A stretch of DNA of 64,000 nt, from positions 114,988-178,987 of the forward strand of contig NZ_JAKFUM010000016.1 of assembly GCF_021732705.1 (NCBI RefSeq), given 5' to 3'. Within the stretch, counting starts at the first letter, position 1. The number at the start of each line of letters is the position of its first letter. This stretch comes from Nevskia sp. GTDB taxonomy: Bacteria; Pseudomonadota; Gammaproteobacteria; Nevskiales; Nevskiaceae. The notes under the pieces are model-generated. The model saw only the letters and a program-made list of their open reading frames with translations. It was not told the origin of the DNA and searched no databases. Positions 28,259 through 37,185 of this stretch are shown here, piece by piece. Both the position numbers and the translations under genes were made by a program.

Positions 28259-31200
28259 TTGAGCTCTCTCAGCACGCGGAATCCCACATCCTTTTCGCCG
28301 CGGCCATTGTCGTCGCGTCGAGCATCCACCGTACAGGCCGACCAGTACTCGTTGAAGCTGCCGCCGCGCACCACGAGTCCGCCGCCGGCGGTCGCCCACT
28401 CCCAGACATTGCCGCTCATGTGCACCAGCCCCCACGGGTTCGGGTCGCGTCCCTTCGCCGACACCGCAAAACCGCTGCCAGGTGCCGCCCCCGGCAACAG
28501 GCAATTGCTGGTTTCCGATTGACGGAACCCGCCGCCCGCCCTCGCCGCGTGCGTCCATTCGGCCTCGGTCGGCAAGCGGTAGCGGTAGCCGCCACTGGCC
28601 TTGCCGAGCCAGGCGACATAGGCCGTGGCCTGCGTCGCCGAGATGCCGGTGATCGGCGCGTTGGCGAAGTCCTCGTCCGTCGCCGGGCGTGCCGCACAGC
28701 TGCGCGTGGCGGCGCAGAACTCGTTGTAGTTGGCGATCGACACCTCGCTGCGCGACAGGGCGTAGGCACTGCCGCCCTCGGCACCCGGCACGACGATCAG
28801 CCGCGGCGGCCGACGCCCGCCGGCCAGCAGGTCGACACAGGTCTTGCCATGGCCGATCAGCTCCGGCTTGTTGCACGGGTCAGGACCGGTCGCGACAAAC
28901 GGCGCTTCCGGCTCGGGCGTGGTCGCGGCGGCAGCTGCTGGCGGATTCGCCGGTTCCGCGGATGGTCGGGCGTCAACCGAACCTGCCGCCGGCGCCGGGG
29001 CGGTACCGGCGACGGGTTTCAGCTTGTCGAGCCGCGCCGCGAAGGTCTTCTCCGGCAACTGGCCGGCGGCGAACAGATCCCGTTCCATTTGGTCGAACGC
29101 AGCCGTGTCGAGTCGCCGGGTGTCGTCGAGCTGGCGCTTCAGGCGCTCGTGCTCGGCCGCCGCCAGCGGGCCCGGGCCCGCCTTGCGGATCGCGACGACG
29201 AGTTCGTAGCGCGCCTTCAGCGGCCGCAGTTCGGCGCGATCGCCGACCACCTTCTGCGCCTGCGCCATCAGATCGGTCGCCACCTGATCGTTGCGGCGCT
29301 GAAACGCTTCCGCCGCCAGCCGCTGGAACGCGTCGGACAGCAGCTGCAGACCCTCGGTGCGCGGGAACGGCTCGTCCGGCTTCAGGCTGCGGATTCGCGC
29401 CAGCGACTCGCGCGTCTTCTGGATGTCGTTCGCCGCCGCTGCGCTGCGCGCCGACTCAATGCGGGCCCTGACCTCGGCATCGGCACTGTCCTGATCGAGC
29501 CTCGCCTGCGTCAGTTGCTGCAGCTGATCGATCTTCGTCCGCTCCGCCAGCAGGCGCGGCGATTTCGGGAACTGCTTCAGGCCGAAGTCGAGTGCGGCGC
29601 GCGCCTGCGGCAACTGCTGCGCTGCGCCGAGCCTGACGGCTTCGGCGGCGATCGCCTCGGTCAGCGCCACGCGGCTGCGCTGCGCTTCGCTGCCGGCATC
29701 GTCCTTCAGCGCTGCCAACGCCTGCGACACGGCCGCCTGCCACTCGGCGCTCAGGGTCGGCGTCGCGATCCGCTCGGCCAGGGTGCGCCGCGCCTCGGCG
29801 GCGGCCTGCGCCTGCTGTTGTGCGACGCGAGCCTGTGCCGCGACGCGGGCGCTGGCGATCTCGGACTGCAGGGCGGCGATGCCGAAGTCGGCGCCACCGG
29901 TGGCGGCCTCGATCTGCCGCGCCGCACGGGCGATGCGCTCGGCCTCGTCCAGCTTGCCGCGGGCGAGTTCGTCGCGAATGCGCTGCGTCAAGGCGCGGCC
30001 GGCTTCCGCGCGAGTGCTCGCGAAGCCCGCGGCATCGCCACCGAGCGCCGGACGCAGCGTGTCCAGCGCGCTGGCGAGGTCCTGCAGCCAGATCACCGTC
30101 GCGCCCGGCTGCGCCAGCAGCGCCGCGACGCGCATGCGCGCCCGGGCGATCCGCTCGGCCTCGGTCTGCGCAAGCTGCGCCAGCCGGTTCTGCTCGTCGA
30201 TCAGTGACTTGCGCGCCTTCGCGAGGACCGCATCGGCCGGGAACAGATCGACCGCGAAGCCGGCGATGTCGATCGCGGTCTGCGGCTCGCGCGCCGCCGC
30301 CGACTGCGCGGCCAGCACCGACTTCAGGCGCGCGGCCTGGGCATCGAGCAGCGCGTTGTCGCCAACCCGCGCCGCCGCCTCGCGATAGGCCGCGGCCGCC
30401 TGCTGCCGCCAGCCCGCGTCGTCGACGGCGCGGTCGATCAGGCCGGTCAGTCGCTCGATTGCGGCAGCCCGTTCCTGCAACGCAGCGCGCGCAGCCGCCT
30501 CCTGCTGCTGCGCGGCGGCCACGGTGGCCGCCAGTTCGGTGACCTGTGCCTGACGATCGCCGAGGCGAGCGGATTCCGGGAACCAGCGCTGGGCAACCGT
30601 CAGGCGCTGCTGCGCCTCGTCGAGCCGGCCGCCGGCGATCGAGCGGCCGATCGCCATGTCGTACTTCAGTTCAAGTTGCGGATTGCGCAGCAGGCTGCTG
30701 CCCGGATCGATGGCCTGAATCCGCGCCAGCGTCGCGCTTGCGTTGTCCGGGCGATCGTCGAACAGTGCGTCCGCGTCGATCTGGGCCGAGAGCTGGCTGT
30801 CGAGCGTGTTCAGCAGCGCATTGCGGCTGCGGTCGAGATCCTGCCGCTTCTGGTCCAGCGGCGGCGAGTAGAACTTGAGCCGATCGCGCAGCGCCAGCGC
30901 CTTCAGCGCCCCGGCATAGTCGTAGCGGCCCTGATTCGGCTCCCAGGCGGCGCCGATGCGCGCCAGCAGGAAACGTTCGAGAACATCGCTGCGCGAGACC
31001 AGCAACGCGTTGCGCTGGTCGCTGTCGAGGCTGTCGAGCGCGGCGCGGGCTTCGTCCTCATCGGCGAAATGCCCGGGCTGGCCGACATCGAAGCGCGCGA
31101 TGACCCGCTCCAGCCGCTGCTGGTCGCGGTGATTCAGCAGCGCAAGGCCACCGGCACCGATCAGCATCAGCGCCGGCACGCCGAGCAGCAACGCCGGCAG

Positions 31201-32574
31201 CGCGCGTTCGCGCAGGCTGCGCTCGCGCAGGCCCTCGAGCAGCGCGTCGGCGCTCGCCAGCCGCTGTTCGCGGGTGAACGCCACGGCCGCACACAGCGCC
31301 CGGTACTGGCGGCGGCTGAGGCCCGGCACCGGCGGCGGTACGCGGCCATCCTTGCGGGCGATCTCGGCGCTGGCCTTGCCGTAGGGATGGCTGCCGGTCA
31401 GCAGTTCGAAGATGACGCAGCCCAGCGCGTAGAGATCGTCGGAGGGCTCCGGTTCGCGCCCGAGGATCATTTCCAGCGAGGCGTAGGCCGGCGTCAGCGC
31501 GCCGAGCGTGCCGGCATCGAACACGGTCTGCTCGCCGGTCGCGTCGCCAAGCCCCTGCCCGGCCCGGGCAATGCCGAAATCGAACACCTTCGGTACGCCG
31601 GTCCGGGTCACCAGCACATTGCCGGGCTTGAAGTCGGAATGGACGATGCCGGCCTCGTGCGCGCGCGCCAGCCCGCGCGCCATGCCGTCGATCAGCGGCA
31701 TCGCCTTCGCCAGCGGCAGGCCGATGCCGCCCTGCTCGCGGATCAGCGTCTTGAGGTCGGCGCCGTCGATGTACTCCATCGTCATGAAGACGATGGCGCC
31801 ATCCTTGTCGAAATCGAACACGCGCACGATGTTGTCGTGCGCCAGTTGCTGGCTGCGCCGCGCCTCGCGCTGCAGCGAGATCAGCGAATCCGGATGCCGA
31901 CGGAACTCGTCGTTCAGCACCTTCACCGCGATGTACGGATCGCGATCACGGGCTTCGACCTTGCGCTCGTCGCGCGCCTGGTAGACCACGCCCATGCCGC
32001 CGCGGCCCAGTTCGCGCTCGAGCGTGAAGCGGCCCTTCAGCACCGAGCCGATGCCCACCGTTTCGCCGACCTCGGCCGCCGCCAGCCGCCGCCAGGTCGC
32101 GCTGCTGCTGCCGCTGCTGGCCGCGCCGCCGGTGCTGGAACCGGTGCCGGAACCGGTATTCGGGCCGGTCGCAGGGCCCCGCATCGCTGTTGCACCGCGT
32201 GTGCCTTGGTCGCCGGTCACCGGCTGCATCATGGTGAGGTCCGACGGCGGCGGAATCTCGATCGGCGAGAACACGGTGACATCGGACGTCGCAGGCGCGT
32301 CCGGCGCCGGCGCCGACGGGCGCGGCGCCAGCCGGGTCGCGTCGTCGGCCTCGCCACTCGCAGCGGCTTCCTGCAGCGTCAGCAGCTTGCGTCGCAGTGC
32401 GCGCGCCACATCCGGCGGCAGTCGGCGATCGCGTTCGAGCGCTTCCAGCGCGGCCAGGTCGGCCTGATGATCGGCATCGGGCTGCGTGCCACGCGCGTCG
32501 AGCACTTCGAACCACTGGCGCAGGCTCAGGCGGCCCTCGACGAACGCGCGGGCGGCATCGTGCAGGTGGCTCAT
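28255..32574 (-). CDS. transmembrane Ser/Thr protein kinase with C-terminal SUMF1 (formylglycine-enzyme-like) domain
   Basis: A 1,439-residue kinase. Order of parts: helical N-terminus with GRLSL (14-18); Pro/Ser/Gly-rich linker; kinase domain about 181-450 with the glycine loop GRGGMGVVY (190-198), Lys in AVKVL (218), catalytic loop HSDFKPGN (312-319) and DFG (332-334); one transmembrane segment (about 459-480); a long Ala/Gln/Arg-rich coiled-coil region to about 1215; and an FGE-sulfatase/SUMF1 domain to the end (RLPTEAEWTHAAR, HMSGNVWEWA, VVRGGSFNEYW, VGFRVLRE). The catalytic loop has Ser where most have Arg, so it is a non-RD kinase. The C-terminal half is probably periplasmic. It is encoded with a PP2C phosphatase and an FHA protein, the composition of the type VI secretion PpkA/PppA/Fha pathway, although PpkA carries a different sensor domain. 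Confidence 0.88.
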   Translation of the reverse strand: MSHLHDAARAFVEGRLSLRQWFEVLDARGTQPDADHQADLAALEALERDRRLPPDVARALRRKLLTLQEAAASGEADDATRLAPRPSAPAPDAPATSDVTVFSPIEIPPPSDLTMMQPVTGDQGTRGATAMRGPATGPNTGSGTGSSTGGAASSGSSSATWRRLAAAEVGETVGIGSVLKGRFTLERELGRGGMGVVYQARDERKVEARDRDPYIAVKVLNDEFRRHPDSLISLQREARRSQQLAHDNIVRVFDFDKDGAIVFMTMEYIDGADLKTLIREQGGIGLPLAKAMPLIDGMARGLARAHEAGIVHSDFKPGNVLVTRTGVPKVFDFGIARAGQGLGDATGEQTVFDAGTLGALTPAYASLEMILGREPEPSDDLYALGCVIFELLTGSHPYGKASAEIARKDGRVPPPVPGLSRRQYRALCAAVAFTREQRLASADALLEGLRERSLRERALPALLLGVPALMLIGAGGLALLNHRDQQRLERVIARFDVGQPGHFADEDEARAALDSLDSDQRNALLVSRSDVLERFLLARIGAAWEPNQGRYDYAGALKALALRDRLKFYSPPLDQKRQDLDRSRNALLNTLDSQLSAQIDADALFDDRPDNASATLARIQAIDPGSSLLRNPQLELKYDMAIGRSIAGGRLDEAQQRLTVAQRWFPESARLGDRQAQVTELAATVAAAQQQEAAARAALQERAAAIERLTGLIDRAVDDAGWRQQAAAAYREAAARVGDNALLDAQAARLKSVLAAQSAAAREPQTAIDIAGFAVDLFPADAVLAKARKSLIDEQNRLAQLAQTEAERIARARMRVAALLAQPGATVIWLQDLASALDTLRPALGGDAAGFASTRAEAGRALTQRIRDELARGKLDEAERIARAARQIEAATGGADFGIAALQSEIASARVAAQARVAQQQAQAAAEARRTLAERIATPTLSAEWQAAVSQALAALKDDAGSEAQRSRVALTEAIAAEAVRLGAAQQLPQARAALDFGLKQFPKSPRLLAERTKIDQLQQLTQARLDQDSADAEVRARIESARSAAAANDIQKTRESLARIRSLKPDEPFPRTEGLQLLSDAFQRLAAEAFQRRNDQVATDLMAQAQKVVGDRAELRPLKARYELVVAIRKAGPGPLAAAEHERLKRQLDDTRRLDTAAFDQMERDLFAAGQLPEKTFAARLDKLKPVAGTAPAPAAGSVDARPSAEPANPPAAAAATTPEPEAPFVATGPDPCNKPELIGHGKTCVDLLAGGRRPPRLIVVPGAEGGSAYALSRSEVSIANYNEFCAATRSCAARPATDEDFANAPITGISATQATAYVAWLGKASGGYRYRLPTEAEWTHAARAGGGFRQSETSNCLLPGAAPGSGFAVSAKGRDPNPWGLVHMSGNVWEWATAGGGLVVRGGSFNEYWSACTVDARRDDNGRGEKDVGFRVLRELK

Positions 32575-32609
32575 CGATCAGCGTTCCGGCCGAAGGTCAT
32601 GACGTGGAC

Positions 32610-33332
32610 TCAACTGCCGAGCCGCACGACGATCGCCGTGACGTTGTCGCGCGCACCGCGTGCCAGCGAGGTCTCGACGATGTGCTCGATCAGCTCGGGC
32701 GGGCTGGCGGGCGAGCGGAACGCGGCTTCCAGCTCGGCATCGCCCAGCTCCTTGTTGACGCCGTCCGAGCACAGCAGGAACTGCATGCCCGGGCGATGGC
32801 CGGTGATCAGCCAGTCGACCGCCAGCCGCTCCTCGGCCCCGATCGCGCGCGTCAGCACGGCATTGCCGGCCGGCACCGGACGGCGGCGGCCGTAGTCGGT
32901 GTCGTCGTCCCCGCCTTGCGCGTGATCACGCGTGACCTGTCGCAGGCGGTTGCCCTCGAAGGCGTAGACGCGGCTGTCGCCGACCCAGCCGCACAGCATG
33001 AATGCGTCGTGGTGCACCAGCAGCGCGACGGTCGAGCCGATCAGGTCGACACGGCGCTCGAGTGCGGCCTGACGCAGATCGTCATTGGTGCGGATCAGCG
33101 CATCCTCGATCGCTTCGATGAAGTCGTGCACCGTGCCGGTTCGGCTCAGTGCCGCCAGCCGTTCGACGATCAGCGCGCTGGCCACGTCGCCTGCCGAATG
33201 GCCACCCAGACCGTCGGCGACGACCCACAGCCCCAGATCGTCGCGGATCAGCAGCGCATCCTCGTTGTGGCCGCGCAGCTTGCCGACATCGGTGCGCCCG
33301 GCCGAGCGATAGCCGCGCGGGGCAGCGCTCAT
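32610..33332 (-). CDS. PP2C-family protein phosphatase (PppA-like)
   Basis: A 240-residue metal-dependent Ser/Thr phosphatase. Conserved PP2C motifs are present in order: RGHNEDA (near 20), VADGLGGHSAGD (about 37-48), GWVGDSRVY, LLCSDGV and ARDNVTAIVV at the end, giving all the metal-binding Asp residues. ATG 33332 is preceded by GGAGG and begins near the typical family start; the upstream extension of the frame is unrelated. It lies between the FHA gene and the kinase (35 bases before the latter) and should reverse phosphorylation by that kinase. Confidence 0.92.
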   Translation of the reverse strand: MSAAPRGYRSAGRTDVGKLRGHNEDALLIRDDLGLWVVADGLGGHSAGDVASALIVERLAALSRTGTVHDFIEAIEDALIRTNDDLRQAALERRVDLIGSTVALLVHHDAFMLCGWVGDSRVYAFEGNRLRQVTRDHAQGGDDDTDYGRRRPVPAGNAVLTRAIGAEERLAVDWLITGHRPGMQFLLCSDGVNKELGDAELEAAFRSPASPPELIEHIVETSLARGARDNVTAIVVRLGS

Positions 33333-33485
33333 GCCCGCCTCCGGCCAGCACTTTCGCGTGTCCCGCCGCAGCGGAAGCATGATCTCGAAGCAGTCATCGT
33401 GGGCCCCATCCCTGGGCCGGCAGTCTGGACGGGCGCGCCGGGTCGGCGAGCCGTCGTGGTTCCCTGAAACGCGCCGCGCGCAGCG

Positions 33486-34907
33486 CTAGCGGATTGTCCG
33501 TCCGCCTCGCAGCCTCGACAACTGCGATTCGTAGGCTTTCGCGAACTCATCCCCGAACAGGCGGCGATACCGCTCGTCCGGATCGCGCCCGAGCCGGTCG
33601 AAGTGCTCGCGATAGCGCTCCCAGTGGCGGCCCTTGCCTGCGAAATCGAGCAGCGGTGGCCGCTTGCTGCCGTGATCCGCGTCGTGCTCGAAGGCATCCG
33701 GGCCGATCTGCCGCAGCATCGCGTCGAACGCCTCGCGCAGCGCGCCGACCATCGCCAGCTGATGACAGCGCAGTTCCTCGAACGCTTCGTCGAATGCGGC
33801 TTCGGCCGACAGGTAGCCGCTGCCCGGCGGCGCCAGCAGCCGGCTCAGGGCTTCATCGGCGTTGGCCGCGAACTTCAGCGGATTGTTGCCGCTGCGCTGC
33901 ATGATCGTGACCGGCACGCGCAGCGCATTCTTGATCTCGGCCCGCGTCCGCAGCGCCTCCATCAGACCGTCGACGGCCCGCCGGAACAGCGCATCGGCAG
34001 CCGGCGGCACGTCGTTCCACGCTGGCACCGCAGCCGATGCCGGCGGCGGCGATGCGCTGGTAAACGGCGCGTACGGTGCCGGTGCGGCAGCCGGCGCCGG
34101 GAACGAATTTGGAAATGGGGCCGGAAACGGCGTCGGATGCGCGCTTGCAGCGGGGGCCGACAGCGCGGATACGGCAGCCGATGGCGGTATCGACGGCCAC
34201 GGATCGCGCGGCAGCGAGACTGGGGCGGCATCGGCATGGCGCGACGGGAACGGCTCGTCATCGAGCAGGCCAAGGCTTCCGAACGGTGACGGTGGCGGCA
34301 CCGTCGGACGTGCCGGAACCGGATCCGGCAACGCGCGTTCCATAGCCTGCGCCCGTGACCACGAGGGGTCGGTCAGATGCGTCGGCAGCGGCTCGACCCG
34401 CGGCAACGGCGGCGGCGCGAACGCGGCATCGGCCACGGCGTAGCGCGGTTGCGAGGGCTCGCGCTCGTACCGGTCATCGCGCGCCGCGGCGGCCAGCCGC
34501 TCGGCATTGCCGATCCGCACTTCCAGCTCGAAGGTATCGATGCGAACGCGGTCGCCGTCCTGCAGCAGGCTCGGCTGGGCGTGCACCATCGGTGCGCCGT
34601 TCAGCAGCATGCCGTTGGTGCTGCGATCCTCGATGTAATAGCGGTTGCCGAGCACCGTGATCCGGGCGTGCATCCGCGACACGCCGGAAGCGCTCAGGAC
34701 CCAGTCGCAATCGTCGGAGCGGCCGATGCTGCCGCCGTGTCCTTCGAACGTCCGTGACGCCTGGGCGCCGAATTGCGCGGCCTGACGGCCGGCCACCTGC
34801 AGGTTCAGTATCGGGATGGTTGCCACGCTCGCACCGGTATCCTTATCGGAGGCAAGATCGGGCTTCACCGCGGTTTCGATCGAACCGACCGACGGCGAAG
34901 TCGACAT
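33486..34907 (-). CDS. FHA-domain protein, type VI secretion TagH/ImpI-like
   Basis: A 473-residue protein with an N-terminal FHA phosphothreonine-binding domain (GSIGRSDDCDWVL, SRMHARI, EDRSTNGMLLNG; about residues 60-105), a long Pro/Ala-rich linker (about 150-285) and a C-terminal helical domain typical of the FHA proteins of type VI secretion (LFRRAVDGLMEALRTRAEIK through LFGDEFAKAYE near the end). In known systems the phosphorylated Fha protein turns on secretion. Here it heads an operon with a PP2C phosphatase and a kinase, but no tss structural gene occurs in the 64 kb. The ribosome site before ATG 34907 (AAGG) is very close, so the exact start is less sure. Confidence 0.85.
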   Translation of the reverse strand: MSTSPSVGSIETAVKPDLASDKDTGASVATIPILNLQVAGRQAAQFGAQASRTFEGHGGSIGRSDDCDWVLSASGVSRMHARITVLGNRYYIEDRSTNGMLLNGAPMVHAQPSLLQDGDRVRIDTFELEVRIGNAERLAAAARDDRYEREPSQPRYAVADAAFAPPPLPRVEPLPTHLTDPSWSRAQAMERALPDPVPARPTVPPPSPFGSLGLLDDEPFPSRHADAAPVSLPRDPWPSIPPSAAVSALSAPAASAHPTPFPAPFPNSFPAPAAAPAPYAPFTSASPPPASAAVPAWNDVPPAADALFRRAVDGLMEALRTRAEIKNALRVPVTIMQRSGNNPLKFAANADEALSRLLAPPGSGYLSAEAAFDEAFEELRCHQLAMVGALREAFDAMLRQIGPDAFEHDADHGSKRPPLLDFAGKGRHWERYREHFDRLGRDPDERYRRLFGDEFAKAYESQLSRLRGGRTIR

Positions 34908-35013
34908 ACCTTAGCACTGGCATTGCCCCCCGCGATGCCCCGCCCGCCCGCCATCGAAGCCGGCAGCGGCTACCGCCTGCCGGCAAGCGGGGCCGCTCCG
35001 TGCGCCAGGTCTT

Positions 35014-35029
35014 TGTTCGATAACGCACC
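35014..35029. promoter_or_regulatory. Crp/Fnr-type operator candidate upstream of dps
   Basis: TGTTCGATAACGCACC matches the palindrome TGTnCGnTAnCGnACA at 11 of 12 fixed positions. It lies between the divergent tagH-like and dps genes, about 100 bases before the dps start. The same palindrome occurs twice near 38.9 kb beside a Crp/Fnr-type gene. Confidence 0.55.
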
Positions 35030-35122
35030 GCAGTCCAGGCCCCCGATGGCGATGCTCCGGCTCCCCGTGCCGCGATCGCCTGCGCCCCCGCGCACGCCCC
35101 GCGCACGGCACCGGAGCATCCG

Positions 35123-35716
35123 ATGACTCTCAAGACCCCCGCGCCGACACCGGCCAGCAGCAAGGCCCGCCCGCACCTGCACCAGCACTCGCACGAGACT
35201 CAGGCCTTCGGCCAGCTGGTCAAGCTGCCGATCGCGCTTGGCGAGCAGGTCTGCAGCGGCAGCGTCGACCTGCTGAACCAGCTACTGGCCGACACCATGA
35301 CCCTGCGCGACCTGTACAAGAAGCATCACTGGCAGGTTTCAGGGCCCACGTTCAACGCCCTGCATCTGCTGTACGACAAGCACTTCGATGAACAGGTGCT
35401 GCTGGTGGACCTGATTGCGGAACGCATCCAGCTGCTCGGCGGAATCACGCTGGCGATGGGCGCCGACGTCGGCGAGGTCACGATGATTCCGCGCCCGCCG
35501 CGTGGCCGCGAGGAAGTGCCGGTGCAGCTGTCGCGGCTGCTCGAAGCGCACGAGCTGATCATTCTCGCGACCCGCAGCGTGGCCACTGCAGCGGCCGAGT
35601 CCGGCGATCTCGGCACCAACGATCTGCTGGCCGGTACGGTCCTGCGCACCAACGAGCTGCAGGTCTGGTTCCTGTCCGAACATCTGGTGGCGATGCCGCT
35701 GGTGAAGGCCACGTGA
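35123..35716 (+). CDS. dps: Dps-type DNA-binding ferritin-like protein
   Basis: A 197-residue Dps protein, which stores iron using hydrogen peroxide and protects DNA in stress and stationary phase. The ferroxidase segment is clear (KKHHWQVSGPTF at about 56-67, then YDKHFDEQVLLVDLIAERI), followed by the remaining helices of the ferritin-like bundle. The His-rich N-terminal tail (HLHQHSHETQ) could bind metal. GGAG precedes the ATG by nine bases. A candidate Crp-type operator lies upstream, and its stop overlaps the start of the aldehyde dehydrogenase gene. Confidence 0.93.
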   Translation: MTLKTPAPTPASSKARPHLHQHSHETQAFGQLVKLPIALGEQVCSGSVDLLNQLLADTMTLRDLYKKHHWQVSGPTFNALHLLYDKHFDEQVLLVDLIAERIQLLGGITLAMGADVGEVTMIPRPPRGREEVPVQLSRLLEAHELIILATRSVATAAAESGDLGTNDLLAGTVLRTNELQVWFLSEHLVAMPLVKAT

Positions 35717-37095
35717 GCTATCGCAGCGTCAATCCGTACAACGGTGACGTGATGGCGGAGTTCGACGAGATCGGCGACGCGGCGCTGGAGCAGGCCGTGG
35801 CCACCGCCGAAACCTGCTTCGAGGCCTGGCGCCGGACCGCCTTCGCCGAGCGCGCGGCCATTGCCACGCGCGCCGCCTCGATCCTGCGGCAGCAGGCGGA
35901 GGACCATGCCCGCCCGATGACGCAGGAGATGGGCAAGCGGATCAGCGAAGCCCGCGGCGAAGTCGCGCTCAGCGCCGACATCATCGACTACTACGCGATC
36001 CACGCCGAACGCTTTCTGGCACCGGAAATCCTGCAGCCGGAGGCGGGCGAGGCCCACGTCGAAAGCGAGCCGATCGGCCTGCTGTTCGGCGTGCAGCCAT
36101 GGAACTTCCCGTATTACCAGCTCGCCCGCTTTGCCGCCCCGAACCTGATGGCAGGCAACGTCGTGATGGTCAAGCATTCGGGCACCGTGCCGCAATGCGC
36201 GCTGCGCTTCGAACAGCTGTGGCGCGATGCCGGCGCGCCAGCCGGGGCCTACACGAATGTCTTCGCGAGCTACGACCAGATCACCCGTTTGATCGATGAC
36301 CCGCGAGTCAAGGGCGTGGCATTGACCGGCAGCGCCGATGCCGGCAGGAAAGTCGCCGCCCGTGCCGGTCAGAACCTGAAGAAGTCGACGATGGAACTCG
36401 GCGGCAGCGATGCCTTCATCGTGCTGGCCGACGCCGACATCGCCAAGACCGTGAAGTGGGCGATGTGGGCCAAGCTCAACAACATGGGCCAGTGCTGCAT
36501 CGCCGCCAAGCGCTTCATCGCGGTCGACGCGGTGGCCGATGCCTTCTTCGCCGCGTTCACCGACGCCATGACCCGGCTGACGCCGGGCGACCCGATGGAT
36601 GCGGCCACCACCCTGGCGCCGTTGTCGACGGAAGCGGCGCTGCTGACGCTGGTCGCACAAGTCGACCGGGCCGTCGCTCACGGCGCGACCCGGGTCATGG
36701 GCGGTGGCCGCATCGACCGGCCGGGCTCGTTCATGCAGCCGACGATCCTGTCGCACATCACGCGCGATAATCCCGCGTTCGACGAGGAATTCTTCGGCCC
36801 GGTCGCGCTGTTCTTCCGGGTGGCCGATGCCGATGCCGCGGTGGCGCTCGCCAATGATTCCAGCTTCGGACTCGGCGGCTCGGTGTTCACGCGCGACATT
36901 GCCGAGGGTCAGGCCATTGCCCGACGGATCGAAACCGGCATGGTGTTCGTCAACCAGCCGACGTGGACTGCGGCCGATCTGCCGTTCGGTGGTATCAAGC
37001 AGTCGGGCTACGGTCGCGAGTTGTCGCGCGCCGGCATCCAGGAGTTCGTCAACCGCAAGCTGATCCGGGTGGCCTCGATCGACGACGCACCCTGA
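35713..37095 (+). CDS. NAD(P)-dependent aldehyde dehydrogenase, succinate-semialdehyde (Sad/YneI) type
   Basis: A 460-residue aldehyde dehydrogenase. The active-site Glu lies in MELGGSD (E228) and the catalytic Cys in GQCC (C262 by alignment to the usual GQxC), with the cofactor segments PWNFP (129-133) and LTGSADAG (204-211). Length and the ELGGSDAFIVL segment resemble E. coli Sad (YneI), which oxidises succinate semialdehyde to succinate; the substrate here is inferred. It starts with GTG inside GTGA shared with the dps stop, an unusual pairing that suggests coupled stress expression. A hairpin follows at 37125-37153. Confidence 0.88.
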   Translation: MSYRSVNPYNGDVMAEFDEIGDAALEQAVATAETCFEAWRRTAFAERAAIATRAASILRQQAEDHARPMTQEMGKRISEARGEVALSADIIDYYAIHAERFLAPEILQPEAGEAHVESEPIGLLFGVQPWNFPYYQLARFAAPNLMAGNVVMVKHSGTVPQCALRFEQLWRDAGAPAGAYTNVFASYDQITRLIDDPRVKGVALTGSADAGRKVAARAGQNLKKSTMELGGSDAFIVLADADIAKTVKWAMWAKLNNMGQCCIAAKRFIAVDAVADAFFAAFTDAMTRLTPGDPMDAATTLAPLSTEAALLTLVAQVDRAVAHGATRVMGGGRIDRPGSFMQPTILSHITRDNPAFDEEFFGPVALFFRVADADAAVALANDSSFGLGGSVFTRDIAEGQAIARRIETGMVFVNQPTWTAADLPFGGIKQSGYGRELSRAGIQEFVNRKLIRVASIDDAP

Positions 37096-37124
37096 GCAGC
37101 GGGCCGCTTCCCGGCATCACCTCG

Positions 37125-37153
37125 CCCCCTGTCGCGACCCGCGCGGCAGGGGG
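37125..37153. terminator. hairpin between convergent ALDH and Crp-type genes
   Basis: Arms CCCCCTG (37125-37131) and CAGGGGG (37147-37153) pair perfectly, with extra GC pairing inside. It lies in the 90-base gap between two convergent stop codons. No T run follows on either side, so termination is plausible but not proved. Confidence 0.4.
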
Positions 37154-37185
37154 TCCATGCAGCCCGGACGGCGGCTGCCGACCCG

